Source: Alphaproteobacteria bacterium 32-64-14 (GTDB taxonomy: Bacteria; Pseudomonadota; Alphaproteobacteria; Caulobacterales; Hyphomonadaceae). Taken from it: a stretch of 64,000 nt of DNA. The stretch is taken from the NCBI GenBank assembly GCA_002280725.1, contig NCEM01000004.1, positions 1 to 64,000 on the forward strand, written 5' to 3'. Of this stretch, positions 19,201 to 27,893 are shown in pieces (position 1 is the stretch's first letter; every line of letters starts with the position of its first letter). The position numbers and the translations under genes are program-made. Below the pieces are notes generated by a model. It did no database searches and was not told where the DNA came from. It was given only the letters and a program-made list of their open reading frames with translations.

Positions 19201-19623
19201 AAGCAGGAGGCCGACGCGGCCGGCGCCGACGGCAAGGGCCCCATCAAGGTCGCCGTCAGTGTCGGTGTCGGTGCGAACGTAGTCCTCGGTGACGGAGATA
19301 ATGCCGCTGCCGGTGTAGGATCCGGTCAGGCCGCCGGACGTGATGCGCACGCCGACCGCGTTGTTGGAGTCTGTGACGGTGATCTGGCCGTCGTTGTCGA
19401 CCTTGTTGTTGCTGTTGATGGTCACGCCCGTGGCGCCGGGCTGCTCGTCCAGCGTGATCGAGCCGGCCGAGGTGATGTTCACATCCGAGGCGGCGCCTGC
19501 GTTTGCCGTGGAGGTCTGCACCGGCGCGGTTGTGGCGGTGGAGATCGTCACTTGGGCGACGGCGGGCAGCGTGAATACCAGCGGAGCCGCGGCTCCGAGA
19601 AGCAGGCGCACTTTAAGGGTCAT
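16201..19623 (-). CDS. Type V autotransporter with C-terminal beta-barrel
   Basis: This 1,140-residue protein starts at the ATG at 19623, where an AGGAG site and a clear signal peptide (MTLKVRLLLGAAAPLV..., ending PAVAQ) support it. An upstream in-frame start at 19671 would bury the signal. The passenger (about 25-850) is Gly/Asn/Asp/Thr-rich with many short strand-turn repeats, as in a right-handed beta-helix. An acidic DxDxD-rich stretch lies near 265-280. The last about 280 residues form an autotransporter barrel ending in aromatic Trp (TLRMAFW). Such proteins are surface adhesins or enzymes; no protease triad is visible, so adhesion is the likelier role. Confidence 0.88.
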   Translation of the reverse strand: MTLKVRLLLGAAAPLVFTLPAVAQVTISTATTAPVQTSTANAGAASDVNITSAGSITLDEQPGATGVTINSNNKVDNDGQITVTDSNNAVGVRITSGGLTGSYTGSGIISVTEDYVRTDTDTDGDLDGALAVGAGRVGLLLESGGSFTGDIRLENTTTTASSINVEGNNSYGVSLRSTLNGNYVQNGNVSIVGSNSVALDFRENVNGNVEIGGTVSAQGEGSMGVNMLGDVSGEFLIDGAVGATGFTSRDLSNYEDPDDADSNDTGTDEPAKLDADDLLIGGPAVAIRGDLARGFLINGAAVGTTDPTDNVKDVVQDFNENRTAGAVTSFGSAPGVLIQSLDGAAGDTIQLGRVRETIYDSLDDDKDSNFAEQIGQFNYDYGFMNRGTVLTSGLNMGISATGIKIAGSADGQHQTIVDGGIFNGGSISARAFEANAVGLHIGSGASTPTLLNTGSIFGTINTETNHTGWGVRVDAGASVSSVTNNGLIQANVRGYDGDAIAFQDLSGTVTSFINTSRIAAGYTDDNTTDTITSGTGSAIALDLSHSASGVTLTQSDTIDNARIFGDIYFGAGNDRFNLLSGEVLGDAYFGGGADTFAINSARFLGNATFAGSSGAFSITGGDMAGDLAFGTGAGSMLFNGASTFNGAITHTGAAPMSMTVNNATVNNFSTGTLSLSSMSLANSAKIGLVIDNARITGNIPIYNISGTADIAANTVFTPIFGQFTATPFTLRVLNAGTLNLGGSLNSMLNANGPYLYNMNLVQPNPNAIDLQLSVKSASQLGLNSRQSGAYNAVLDLLAEEDDFAVALTSLAGADDFLRGWGDLLPGSDSAVMRVLASNATAAFGATAHRLDLISKKPDAPGGAWAEEFGVFHRSDASAKSVEVSGGGFGVAAGIDLISTGSALIGVFGALESVEMEEENRTAAPLNVSQKSIGAYGGWVNGNLAVNAAASLGWVDFTSDRRIAIGTLTDRVKGEWSGQSYTAGIRAAYTLPLGWFDAKPFVAADYIGFQQDGYQETATGMDELALLVGDSDASLATASYGILLESLIGSEEAFALRPHVSIGYRNILGWDSTPAAMRFAGNSAATSFTLNPGVEPEDALVAGLGLNVDSQFVNIRVGYDAEISDNALTHYGSVTLRMAFW

Positions 19624-19851
19624 GAGGGCCGTCGACTCCTGAACAATCAACTCACTACTGCGACCGTGCATCCTGCGAAGGCGCCTGGACGGCTCGTCTG
19701 CCTAGCCTGCCGCGAAGCCATAGAAAACCCCGGACATGCGATCTGCGGCGGAATCCACACGCGGGAGCTCCGTCCTCAAATCCCTAGCCACGCTTGTGGC
19801 GGAAAGGTGGCCGGCGGCCGTTCCCGGGCCAGGCGTCGCTGGCGAGGCGTC

Positions 19852-20808
19852 TTAGGGCTTGGGATTCGCCGCAAAAAACTGCCACATCATCTCACTGGCG
19901 TTCACCTTGGGGGTCGGCTGGTCGGCTTGTTCGCGTCCAGCCCGGCCGCCCGGCCAAGCGTGGCCGTTCTCCGGCACCCGGTAGAAATGCACAGGACGGC
20001 CGCTGGAGCACTTGTTCCAGATTATCTCGACGATCTTCCCGGCCTTGTCCTCGGCTTCTACAGGCGCCGTGCAGCCATTTGCCCGGGCCCAGTAATCGGC
20101 CTGCGCCACATCCGGCGCGACGGGATGGTCTTCTGGCGGCCTCGCAAGGCCGCCAATCGCCCCCCGGCGCTGCGCCCCGCCCAACGGCCCACCCTTCGCG
20201 GGAACGGACTGGTCGTCCTGGCCGACGAAGATGATGGCGGCGACCGGGCTTGGGGCAGGTGGTTCATCTCCGAAGACCGCGCCGACGATCGGGGCGATGG
20301 CGGCGATCCGGCCCGGCAGTTCGCGCGCAAGGCGATGGGCCATCATCGCGCCGTTCGACATGCCGGTGACGTAGATGCGTTTCGGGTCTGCCCGCCCGGA
20401 AGAGACAAGGCCGTCGATGATCGTGCGGATGAAGCCGACATCGTCGACATTGTTCTCGCGTGCATAGGCGCAGCAATGGCCGGCATTCCACGTCAGCAGC
20501 CGCCCGCCGGGCATGCCGCCCGTGCCGCCGGGATAGACGACGATCAGCTTCTCGCGCGCGGCGATGATGTCGAACTGCGACATGTTCTCGGCGTTCTCGG
20601 GATGTCCGCCGCCGCCGTGGAGTACAAACACCACTGGCGCCGGTTTGCCGCCCGAATAGTTGTGCACGAGATAGCGGCGCTCGCGGCCATCGTGCTGGAG
20701 CGTTTCATCCGACATCACGCCGCCTGCGGGGCGTGTGGGCTGGGCGGAACCTCCGCCAGAGCAGGAGGAGATCGCGAGTAGCGTCACGGCGGCAATGATC
20801 CGTTTCAT
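19852..20808 (-). CDS. CE1/LpqC-type esterase lipoprotein (PHB depolymerase/feruloyl esterase-like)
   Basis: Starting at 20808, this 318-residue protein has a lipoprotein signal (MKRIIAAVTLLAISSC). The alpha/beta hydrolase core shows VLHGGGGHPENA, then WNAGHCCAY, nucleophile GMSNGAMMAHRLA, acid GQDDQSVP and base ENGHAWPGG. This order is typical of the extracellular PHB depolymerase/LpqC/feruloyl esterase group (CE1). The substrate is unknown. The gene is divergent from the sulfatase gene across 95 bp. The alternative start at 20847 adds 13 residues ahead of the signal and is less likely. Confidence 0.85.
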   Translation of the reverse strand: MKRIIAAVTLLAISSCSGGGSAQPTRPAGGVMSDETLQHDGRERRYLVHNYSGGKPAPVVFVLHGGGGHPENAENMSQFDIIAAREKLIVVYPGGTGGMPGGRLLTWNAGHCCAYARENNVDDVGFIRTIIDGLVSSGRADPKRIYVTGMSNGAMMAHRLARELPGRIAAIAPIVGAVFGDEPPAPSPVAAIIFVGQDDQSVPAKGGPLGGAQRRGAIGGLARPPEDHPVAPDVAQADYWARANGCTAPVEAEDKAGKIVEIIWNKCSSGRPVHFYRVPENGHAWPGGRAGREQADQPTPKVNASEMMWQFFAANPKP

Positions 20809-20903
20809 GGGCGAAGATCCTGAGGTTGACTCGGTACTTGACCGCACCGGCTTGGCAAACCAATGCTACTTGTCAGTATCAAAATATCAAGTGGAGGGGT
20901 GGG

Positions 20904-22361
20904 ATGCGCCTAACGTTTGCGGTTATAGCGATTGGATGGAGTTTCGTCGCATGCGCTCCTGCGCCCGCGCCGCAACCGCCAGCAGCAGAAGCAGCGAAGC
21001 CCAATGTGGTCGTGATTCTCGCGGACGATCTCGGTTATGCCGACATCTCCAGCTATGGCGGAATGCGGCTGTCGACGCCCAACATCGACCGCATCGCCAA
21101 GGGCGGGGTGGTGTTCACCGACGGGTATTCGGCAGCGCCAGTCTGCTCGCCCTCGCGGGCTGGCCTGAATACGGGACGCCATCCGGACAGGTTCGGGTTC
21201 GAGTATAACAACGGCCCCGCACAGCGCGACATCGAGCAGAACCTTGGCCTGCCCAAGGACGAGATCACGCTGGCCAGCGCACTGAAGGGGCAGGGCTATC
21301 ACACCGGCCTGGTGGGCAAGTGGCACCTTGGGTCGAACGACGATTTCTACCCGACCAATCGCGGCTATGACGAGTTCGTCGGGCTGCTGACAGGCGCAAC
21401 GTCGTACATGAGCCCCGCAGCGCCCGACCAGATCTTCATCGACGTGCCGGGATCGGAGGCCAAGCCTCCGGCGCAACGTGGCGCGCCGAACAAGATCTAT
21501 GAGGGCGCGAACCGCACGCCGGTCGAGAACGAGGATCGCTACCTCACCGAATATCTGGGCGAGCGCGCGGTGGAGTTCGTGAAGCGCAATGCGCCTGATG
21601 CTGACCCGTACTTTCTCTATGCAGCATTCACGGCCCCGCACGATCCCATGCAGACGACAAAGAAATACTGGGATCGCTTTCCGCAGATCGAGGATCCCGG
21701 GATGCGGGTCTACGCGGCCATGATCTCGGCGCTGGACGATCAGGTCGGCGCCATCCTCGATGCCGTCGAAGCGTCCGGCGAGAACGGCAACACCCTCGTG
21801 TACTTCATGTCGGACAATGGCTGCGCGGCCTATATCCAGGGCATCTGCGCGTGCGAGCCGCTGCGTGGCGGCAAGCTCAGCCACTATGAAGGCGGAACGC
21901 GCGTGCCGTTCATGATGCGCTGGCCGGACAGGATCGAATCCGGAAAGGTGTATCGCAACATCGTATCCACGATGGATGTGTTCACGACGTCGCTGGTTGC
22001 TGGCGGCGGGGCGCTGCCTACGGATCGCGTGTTCGATGGCGTGGACCTGGCGCCTTATGTCACCGGCGCAAATGCAGGCTTGCCTCACGACCAGCTGGCC
22101 TGGCGGCGCACGCCGCATGCTTCGATCCGAGCCGGCGACTGGAAGCTGTGGAAGAGCCTCGACGGCAAGTTCACGCTGCTGTTCAACCTGAAAGACGATC
22201 CGAACGAAGCTACGAACCTTGCAGAGACACAGCCTGCAAAGTTGAAAGAGCTGAGTGACGCTTTCGATCAGTGGGCCAAGGATCTCAAGGATCCGGCGTG
22301 GCCTTCAAGGCCGTTCAAATCCTACAATGTCTGCGGCACGCCGTTCGAGCTGCCGATATGA
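20904..22361 (+). CDS. Arylsulfatase-family sulfatase (exported lipoprotein)
   Basis: Type I sulfatase of 485 residues starting at the ATG at 20904, which has a GGAGGGG ribosome site. A TTG further upstream lacks this support. The signal peptide ends in FVAC, suggesting lipidation. The metal-binding ILADDLGYAD is at about 39-47, and the modification motif C81-S-P-S-R matches CxPxR, in which Cys becomes the catalytic formylglycine. Further motifs GKWHLG and the metal-site SDNG are present. The stop overlaps the start of the formylglycine-generating enzyme gene, so enzyme and activator are co-translated. Substrate (sulfated polysaccharide or aryl sulfate) is unknown. Confidence 0.92.
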   Translation: MRLTFAVIAIGWSFVACAPAPAPQPPAAEAAKPNVVVILADDLGYADISSYGGMRLSTPNIDRIAKGGVVFTDGYSAAPVCSPSRAGLNTGRHPDRFGFEYNNGPAQRDIEQNLGLPKDEITLASALKGQGYHTGLVGKWHLGSNDDFYPTNRGYDEFVGLLTGATSYMSPAAPDQIFIDVPGSEAKPPAQRGAPNKIYEGANRTPVENEDRYLTEYLGERAVEFVKRNAPDADPYFLYAAFTAPHDPMQTTKKYWDRFPQIEDPGMRVYAAMISALDDQVGAILDAVEASGENGNTLVYFMSDNGCAAYIQGICACEPLRGGKLSHYEGGTRVPFMMRWPDRIESGKVYRNIVSTMDVFTTSLVAGGGALPTDRVFDGVDLAPYVTGANAGLPHDQLAWRRTPHASIRAGDWKLWKSLDGKFTLLFNLKDDPNEATNLAETQPAKLKELSDAFDQWAKDLKDPAWPSRPFKSYNVCGTPFELPI

Positions 22362-23206
22362 TGCGAGCGGCGATCATCGCCATGGTGTCTCTTGCGACGT
22401 GGGCTTGTTCGCCTACGCCGCTGAAGAGCGATGCGGTGATGATCTCCATTCCGGCAGCGGCTGTGCAGATCGGAGATGATCGCGCGCCGCGGGATGAACG
22501 GCCGCAATTCACTATGGACGTGGCGGCGTTTCGTCTGGCGCAGACGCCGGTGACGGTGACGCAGTACCGCGCCTTCGTGGAGGCGACGGGGTATGTGTCT
22601 GACGCCGAGCGGGCGGGGGCGGCAGGTGTTCTTAGCAAGGGTGAGGGTGGGTGGGTCGACGTCGCAGGGGCCAACTGGCGTTTCCCGCGTGGACCGGACA
22701 AGCCGGCAGCGGCGGACGATCATCCCGTGACACAGGTGTCGTGGAACGACGCCAATGCCTACTGTGCGGCGCATGGCCAGCGCCTGCCGACCGAGTTTGA
22801 ATGGGAACGCGCGGCCCGCATGGGGCAGACGCCTGACGGGACAGTGTTCGATTCCGTGAGCACCGCCGGCATGGAGGCAAAGATGCGCCTCAACATCTGG
22901 CAGGGCGTGTTTCCCGTGATGGACACCGGCGAGGATGGATATCTTGGCACATCGCCCGTGGGCGCGTTTGGCGAGGCGCCCTCGGGTCTGACTGATCTGG
23001 CGGGCAATGTCTGGGAATGGATCGCGTCGGCCTACGCGCCCTACCCCGTACGCGCTGGCGACACACGCAACACGGCCGAGCGCGTGCAGCGCGGCGGGTC
23101 GTTCCTGTGTAGCGTCGGCGGATGCGAGGGCTTCCGCGTAACGGCGCGCGCGCATTCAACGCCGGAGACAGCGCTGATGCATGTCGGCTTCAGGTGCGCG
23201 GACTAG
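22358..23206 (+). CDS. Formylglycine-generating enzyme (sulfatase-modifying factor), exported
   Basis: The protein has 282 residues. Its ATG overlaps the sulfatase stop as ATGA, indicating coupling. It belongs to the SUMF1/FGE family: IGDDRAPRDERPQ, HPVTQVSWNDANAYCAAHGQRLPTEFEWERAAR, DLAGNVWEW and RGGSFL. The two redox/copper cysteines of true aerobic FGE are present as Cys251 and Cys256 (CSVGGC), followed by VTARAHSTPETALMHVGFRC. This argues for a working enzyme rather than a generic family member. The N-terminus is a signal peptide with Cys17 near its end but a non-standard lipobox (TWAC). Export of both partners suggests activation outside the cytosol. The C-terminus overlaps the convergent TetR gene by four bases. 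Confidence 0.9.
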   Translation: MMRAAIIAMVSLATWACSPTPLKSDAVMISIPAAAVQIGDDRAPRDERPQFTMDVAAFRLAQTPVTVTQYRAFVEATGYVSDAERAGAAGVLSKGEGGWVDVAGANWRFPRGPDKPAAADDHPVTQVSWNDANAYCAAHGQRLPTEFEWERAARMGQTPDGTVFDSVSTAGMEAKMRLNIWQGVFPVMDTGEDGYLGTSPVGAFGEAPSGLTDLAGNVWEWIASAYAPYPVRAGDTRNTAERVQRGGSFLCSVGGCEGFRVTARAHSTPETALMHVGFRCAD

Positions 23207-23886
23207 GCGGCCGGGTCCGGCCCGTCGAGGTTGTAGGCCTCTCGGGTCGCCTTGTGCCACTCGCGGATGATGCGACCCCACCAGGTGAAGCGCTGTTCGT
23301 CGGTGAGGCCATCGCGATCCTCAAGCCACGCGACCAGCGTGTCGAACGACGTGGAGTTCAGCGTCTTCGAGGCAAGCACGGCGCGGGCTTCGCCGCCCGG
23401 TGGGGCGCCTGCCGCGGGCTTAAAGAAGCCCCGAGAAGATTGCGCATGGATGAGGGAATAGAGGCGCTCGCGCCATTCATGCAGCGCGGGATCACCGTTG
23501 AAGACCTTCAGTACCACGATGAATATCTCGGGCTCTTTCCTGGCTTCGGCATAGAGCACGCGCAACGCCCAGCCATAGCCGTCCCACTTGCCTTGCTGGG
23601 TCAGCACGATCGTGTCGTAGACGTGCTGGAACAGGGCCTCGATCAGTTCGGCGCGCGAAGGGAAGATCCGGTAGAAAACCGGCTTGGGCGCGCCTGCGGA
23701 ATTGGCCACGTCCTGCATCGAGGCGGCCGAGCCCTTGGCCAGGAAGGCGCGGGCGGCGGCGCGCAGATAGTCGGCCTTGCGCGCTTCCTTGTTGACGCGA
23801 GGCTTGGGACGCGAACTGCGCCCAGGCTCCGAGCCATTGGATCCGTCGGATGAACTGGCCATTGTGCTAGTAGATACCTTCCCCAA
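23203..23886 (-). CDS. TetR-family transcriptional regulator
   Basis: A 227-residue TetR protein with a long Ser/Gly/basic leader (about 1-35), then the HTH domain: KADYLRAAARAFLAKG, SMQDVANSAGAPKPVFYRIF, PSRAELIEALF. The C-terminal ligand domain is helical and carries a Pro/Gly-rich insert near 160-170 (AAGAPPGGEA). An alternative start at 23862 removes eight residues. It converges on the FGE gene and is followed upstream by a minus-strand membrane-protein gene. The target is unknown. Confidence 0.88.
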   Translation of the reverse strand: MGKVSTSTMASSSDGSNGSEPGRSSRPKPRVNKEARKADYLRAAARAFLAKGSAASMQDVANSAGAPKPVFYRIFPSRAELIEALFQHVYDTIVLTQQGKWDGYGWALRVLYAEARKEPEIFIVVLKVFNGDPALHEWRERLYSLIHAQSSRGFFKPAAGAPPGGEARAVLASKTLNSTSFDTLVAWLEDRDGLTDEQRFTWWGRIIREWHKATREAYNLDGPDPAA

Positions 23887-24069
23887 AAGGCGTAGAACAG
23901 CCGGCCAGAAATCATTGAAAAGACGGTATGTCCACAGCTGCGCCCGGGAAGCTGTGCAATCAGGGGTTCGCGCGCCAGTCCGGGGTATTTCAGAACCGGC
24001 GCATGCGAGTCAGCGGCGCTCTTCTTTGTGGATTCCTGAAGTCTCAGAAGACGTTACCGCTCCCTGGAA

Positions 24070-24804
24070 TCAGTAGAGCCACCCAAACGCGACCGCAAAC
24101 AGGGCGATTGTCGAAGCGACTGGCCCTTCGGCCGCGCTGCCTACGATTGCGAACGATCCGAATTCGACAACCAGCGTGGTGATCAGGCCGACCCAGTAGG
24201 CCGGGTGGATTGATCGCCGCGTGATCAGGTCGTGGATCATTCCAGCCACGATGAAGAGTTTGGTCGCACCGACGGCTGCTGGCATTGCCCAATCCGCGAA
24301 CCCGAACGCGGCAACGATGACGCGCCACATGCCTGCGGCGATGACGGTCGCCGCCGCCACGATCATGAACCGCTTGTGCCAGTCAGGCCGCGAGCGGTTG
24401 AGCAACGCCGCGATGTAGAAGCCGAGGAAGAGAACCAGCCCCGCGGTTATCGGTATGCTAAAGGCTTTCCAGAAGTCCGAGCCCTCGCCCAACAGGGCCG
24501 CCTGCACGCGCGCCGAAATCGTCAGCAGGCCTGTGAACGTCATGGCCAGCACGAGCACCGGACTCGCTATGCCGAGCGCCTTGTGCACTGGGATCGCGCC
24601 AGCAGTCGGAAGGCTCGCCTGAACGGGCAGGAGCGCGCACCAGGTCAGAAAGATGATGCCGTGCGCGTGGACCGCCCACGATACAGGGGCATAAGAGCCC
24701 GTCATCAGCGGGCCCAGATAGGTGAATGCAAATCCGAGGAATGCCGTCGCTGAAATAGCGAGCGCGAGGAGCGGGTAGAACAGCGATCGCCTTTGTGGCG
24801 TCAT
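24070..24804 (-). CDS. Multi-pass membrane protein of unknown function
   Basis: The protein has 244 residues with about seven hydrophobic helices and short loops. Histidines sit at helix starts (SWAVHAHG, PVHKALG, DWHKRF), a pattern seen in small haem- or copper-associated membrane proteins, but no full motif lets me assign one. No catalytic signature was found. It lies 54 bp upstream of the oligopeptidase B start on the same strand but in the downstream position, so the two could share a transcript. Confidence 0.7.
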   Translation of the reverse strand: MTPQRRSLFYPLLALAISATAFLGFAFTYLGPLMTGSYAPVSWAVHAHGIIFLTWCALLPVQASLPTAGAIPVHKALGIASPVLVLAMTFTGLLTISARVQAALLGEGSDFWKAFSIPITAGLVLFLGFYIAALLNRSRPDWHKRFMIVAAATVIAAGMWRVIVAAFGFADWAMPAAVGATKLFIVAGMIHDLITRRSIHPAYWVGLITTLVVEFGSFAIVGSAAEGPVASTIALFAVAFGWLY

Positions 24805-24858
24805 AGGCTGACGTCCCCCCGCAGTTATAGCGTGCTTTACATCGAGGCGTTGCCTGCA

Positions 24859-27021
24859 CTAGGTTTGGCTGCCCCCCCACACGGGAATGTCTGCGCTGCC
24901 AACGCATGCGAGCGCAAAGGCGAATTCCAGCGCGGTTTCGCGCAGGCTGGCAAATCGCCCGGAGACGCCGCCATGGCCTGCATCCATGTTGATCTTGAGG
25001 AAGTATGGCCCGCCGTCCGGCGCCTCGTGCCGCAGGCGTGCCGCCCATTTGGCGGGCTCCCAGTAGGTGACGCGCGGGTCGGTCAGTCCGCCGGTGATCA
25101 GCATCGGCGGATAGTTGCGGCGGCTCACCTGATCATAGGGTGAGTAGGCTTCGATCTGGTCGTAGGCCGCTGCATCGATCAGGGGGTTGCCCCATTCGGG
25201 CCATTCGGGTGGCGTCAGCGGCAGGGTTTCGTCCGACATGGTGTTGAGCACGTCGACGAAGGGCACAGCCGCGATGATGCCACCGAACAATTCCGGGTCG
25301 AGGTTGGCGGCGACGCCCATCAGCAGGCCACCCGCCGATCCGCCCATGCCGACGATGCGGCCGGGCGATGTATAGCCCCTGGCGACAAGATGCCGGCCGG
25401 CGGCGATGAAGTCGGTGAAGGTGTTGGTTTTCTTCTCGAGCTTGCCGTCGAGATACCACTGATAGCCCTTCGCCATCGATCCGCGCACGTCGGCGACGGC
25501 GTAGATGAAGCCACGGCTGACAAGGCTGAGCCGGCCTGTGCGGAAGTCGGCCGGAATGGTGATGCCGTAGGAGCCGTAGCCATAGAGCAGCACAGGCGCC
25601 GTGCCGTCGAGCGGCGTATCGCGATGGCGCAGCATGGTGACGGGAACGAGCGCGCCATCGTCTCCCGGCGCATCGATGCGCTCGACGATGTAGTCGCCCG
25701 GATTGTGACCCGAAGGAACCTGCTGCGTCTTGCGGAGGACACGCTCGCGAGTGGTCATGTTATAGTCGAACACCTGCGCAGGCGTTGAGGGCGAGGAATA
25801 TTCAAAGCGCAGCCACGGCGATTGCCAGAGATAGCCGTTCGACATGCCAAGCGAATACGCCTGTTCTGCAAAGTCGATGGCATGCTCGGCGCCGTTAGCT
25901 CGCTCGCGGACCACAATGCGGGGCAGGCCGTTCTCGCGCTCCATGCGAACGAGGAAGTCCGCGAACGGTTCGACGTCGAGGATCAGCACGCCGGGGCGAT
26001 GCGGGATTTCGATCCGCCAGTTCTCTTCCGCCGGGCGTTCATGCGGCGCGGAGACGAGTGCGAAATCGACCGCGCCGTTGCGGTTGGACTTGATCCAGAA
26101 ACGCCCATCGAAATCCACGACGGAATAATCGACGCCCGGCTCGCGCTCGGCGATCAGCGTCAGCGAGAGGTCTGCTCCACCTGTGCGCAGGAAGCGCCAT
26201 TCGGTTGTCGTATGATCGTTGGCGGTGATGAAGATGAAGTCGCGCGACTGGCTCTGCTGAACGCCAACGAAAAAGCCGGGATCGGTTTCGCGATAGACAA
26301 GCTCGTCCGTGCCACGGCCAAGCCTGCGGCAGAACACGGCGACCGGGCGGGCATTCTCGTCGCGCGCCACCCAGAAGAGCGAGCTTGCATCCTTGCTCCA
26401 GACGAATTCGCCATAGGTGTCTGGGATGGATTCCAGTTCAGCGCCCGTTGCCGCATCGATGATGTGGAGCGTGTAGAATTCCGATCCCTTGTCGTCGACG
26501 GCGTAGGCGATCAGGCGATGATCCGGCGAGTGCGAGACCTTGCGGATGTCCCAGTAGTCACAGCCCTTCGCCAGCGCGTCGCCATCGAGCATCAGATGCT
26601 CGTGCGCGGCGTCGCTGTCGAAGGCTTGCTGGGATGGGCGGCGCGCAAACAGCGGGTACTCTCCACCCTCGCGGAAGCGGCGATAGTACGACCACGGTCC
26701 GTCGATGGCGGGAACCGTGCTGTCATTCTCTTTGATGCGGCCGCGCATCTCCTCGAACAGCTTTTCCTGCAGCGGGGCGGTTGGCGCTTCCAGCATCGCC
26801 TGGGTGAAGGCATTCTCGGCGTCGAGGTGGACGCGGATGTCGGCGCGCAGGCGCGAGGTGTCGCGCATGACTTCGCGCCAGTTGTTGTCCTTGAGCCAGG
26901 CGTAAGGATCGCGGCGCGAGCGTTCCAGCTGCTCGATGACGGCATGTTCGTCGCGACGCGCGCGGGGCGGTGTTGCAAGCGGGGAGGGCCGGCCGGGCGG
27001 AGTGTCAGAAGTGTTCGCCAT
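24859..27021 (-). CDS. ptrB: Oligopeptidase B (prolyl oligopeptidase family, S9A)
   Basis: This 720-residue S9A serine peptidase has the usual length. The N-terminal part has the family segment RRDPYAWLKDNNWREV and a beta-propeller (about 80-420). The catalytic domain carries Ser562 in GMGGSAGG, the Asp in GGLTDPRVTYWEPAKW and the His in DAGHGGVSGR. Oligopeptidase B cleaves short peptides after Arg or Lys in the cytosol. No signal peptide is visible. The YGSYG motif before the nucleophile is typical of this subfamily. Confidence 0.93.
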   Translation of the reverse strand: MANTSDTPPGRPSPLATPPRARRDEHAVIEQLERSRRDPYAWLKDNNWREVMRDTSRLRADIRVHLDAENAFTQAMLEAPTAPLQEKLFEEMRGRIKENDSTVPAIDGPWSYYRRFREGGEYPLFARRPSQQAFDSDAAHEHLMLDGDALAKGCDYWDIRKVSHSPDHRLIAYAVDDKGSEFYTLHIIDAATGAELESIPDTYGEFVWSKDASSLFWVARDENARPVAVFCRRLGRGTDELVYRETDPGFFVGVQQSQSRDFIFITANDHTTTEWRFLRTGGADLSLTLIAEREPGVDYSVVDFDGRFWIKSNRNGAVDFALVSAPHERPAEENWRIEIPHRPGVLILDVEPFADFLVRMERENGLPRIVVRERANGAEHAIDFAEQAYSLGMSNGYLWQSPWLRFEYSSPSTPAQVFDYNMTTRERVLRKTQQVPSGHNPGDYIVERIDAPGDDGALVPVTMLRHRDTPLDGTAPVLLYGYGSYGITIPADFRTGRLSLVSRGFIYAVADVRGSMAKGYQWYLDGKLEKKTNTFTDFIAAGRHLVARGYTSPGRIVGMGGSAGGLLMGVAANLDPELFGGIIAAVPFVDVLNTMSDETLPLTPPEWPEWGNPLIDAAAYDQIEAYSPYDQVSRRNYPPMLITGGLTDPRVTYWEPAKWAARLRHEAPDGGPYFLKINMDAGHGGVSGRFASLRETALEFAFALACVGSADIPVWGGSQT

Positions 27022-27177
27022 GACGTGCCGTCTTTTCCGCTGGTCCAGCCCCCTGACCCCCTGATGTCGTGATTCGGCCAGATAACCGCAACCTGCAGCG
27101 CAGGTCCTGCGCGCAGAGCCCTATTACTGCAGAGAAAATCCGCTGTTCGGCGGGTCCGACCGGGCAAGGGCCTGGTG

Positions 27178-27627
27178 TCAGGCGCCGTAAAGGATGCTGA
27201 TCGCCTCGGCCACGCAGGCCGGGCGGTCCTTGCCGTCGATTTCGATGGTGGCTTCCATGATCATCTGCTTGCCGCCGGCGCGCTCCTCAACCTTCAGGCA
27301 TTTCTGGCGGAGGCGGACGCGGGAGCCCACGGGAACCATGTTCGTGAAGCGCACCTTGTTGCAGCCGAAATTGATGCCGCGCGCGACGTTTTCCACACGC
27401 ATGATCTGGGCGGCCAGCATGGGGAGGAGCGACAGCGTCAGGTAACCATGCGCGATGGGGGCGCCGAGCTCCTTCGTCGCGCGCTCGACGTCGACGTGAA
27501 TCCACTGGTGATCGCCGGTTGCCTCGGCGAACTTGTTCACCTGGCTCTGCGTGATCTGGTGCCAGGGCGAGACGCCGACCTCGTTCCCGACGAGCGATTC
27601 GAGGTCTTCGAACTTGATGAGGCGCAT
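27178..27627 (-). CDS. MaoC-like (R)-specific enoyl-CoA hydratase
   Basis: This hot-dog fold protein has 149 residues, starting at the ATG at 27627 with an AGGAG site. A longer frame to 27663 lacks one. The catalytic Asp/His pair lies in FAEATGDHQWIHVD, and the hydratase-2 region AHGYLTLSLLP follows. Members hydrate trans-2-enoyl-CoA to (R)-3-hydroxyacyl-CoA in fatty-acid or polyhydroxyalkanoate metabolism. No PHA gene is adjacent, so pathway assignment stays open. The C-terminus ACVAEAISILY is typical of the family. Confidence 0.9.
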   Translation of the reverse strand: MRLIKFEDLESLVGNEVGVSPWHQITQSQVNKFAEATGDHQWIHVDVERATKELGAPIAHGYLTLSLLPMLAAQIMRVENVARGINFGCNKVRFTNMVPVGSRVRLRQKCLKVEERAGGKQMIMEATIEIDGKDRPACVAEAISILYGA

Positions 27628-27893
27628 GGCGCGGCTTTCTCCTGCAGATGGCGAGCAGACCATATTGCCGGAAAATCAATGCGCAAGCTGTGTCCGGACA
27701 CGGTTTTCGACCTGTCCGGACGGATTTGGCCGGGCCCTTGCGGAGCGCTTGCCACGATCCTGCCACGACCGGACGGAATCCATGGGGCGTCCATGCGGCT
27801 ATTCGCTGGGCTCATGACGCGGACCCGTCTCTATGCAAGGCTGGCCGCGCGCCACGATCGAGACCTCGGAAGAGTTAGGGGATTGAGAATTCC

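Noticed and set aside
25822..27072. A 416-residue plus-strand frame opposite oligopeptidase B
   Set aside because: The real gene has full S9A motifs; the antisense frame has none.
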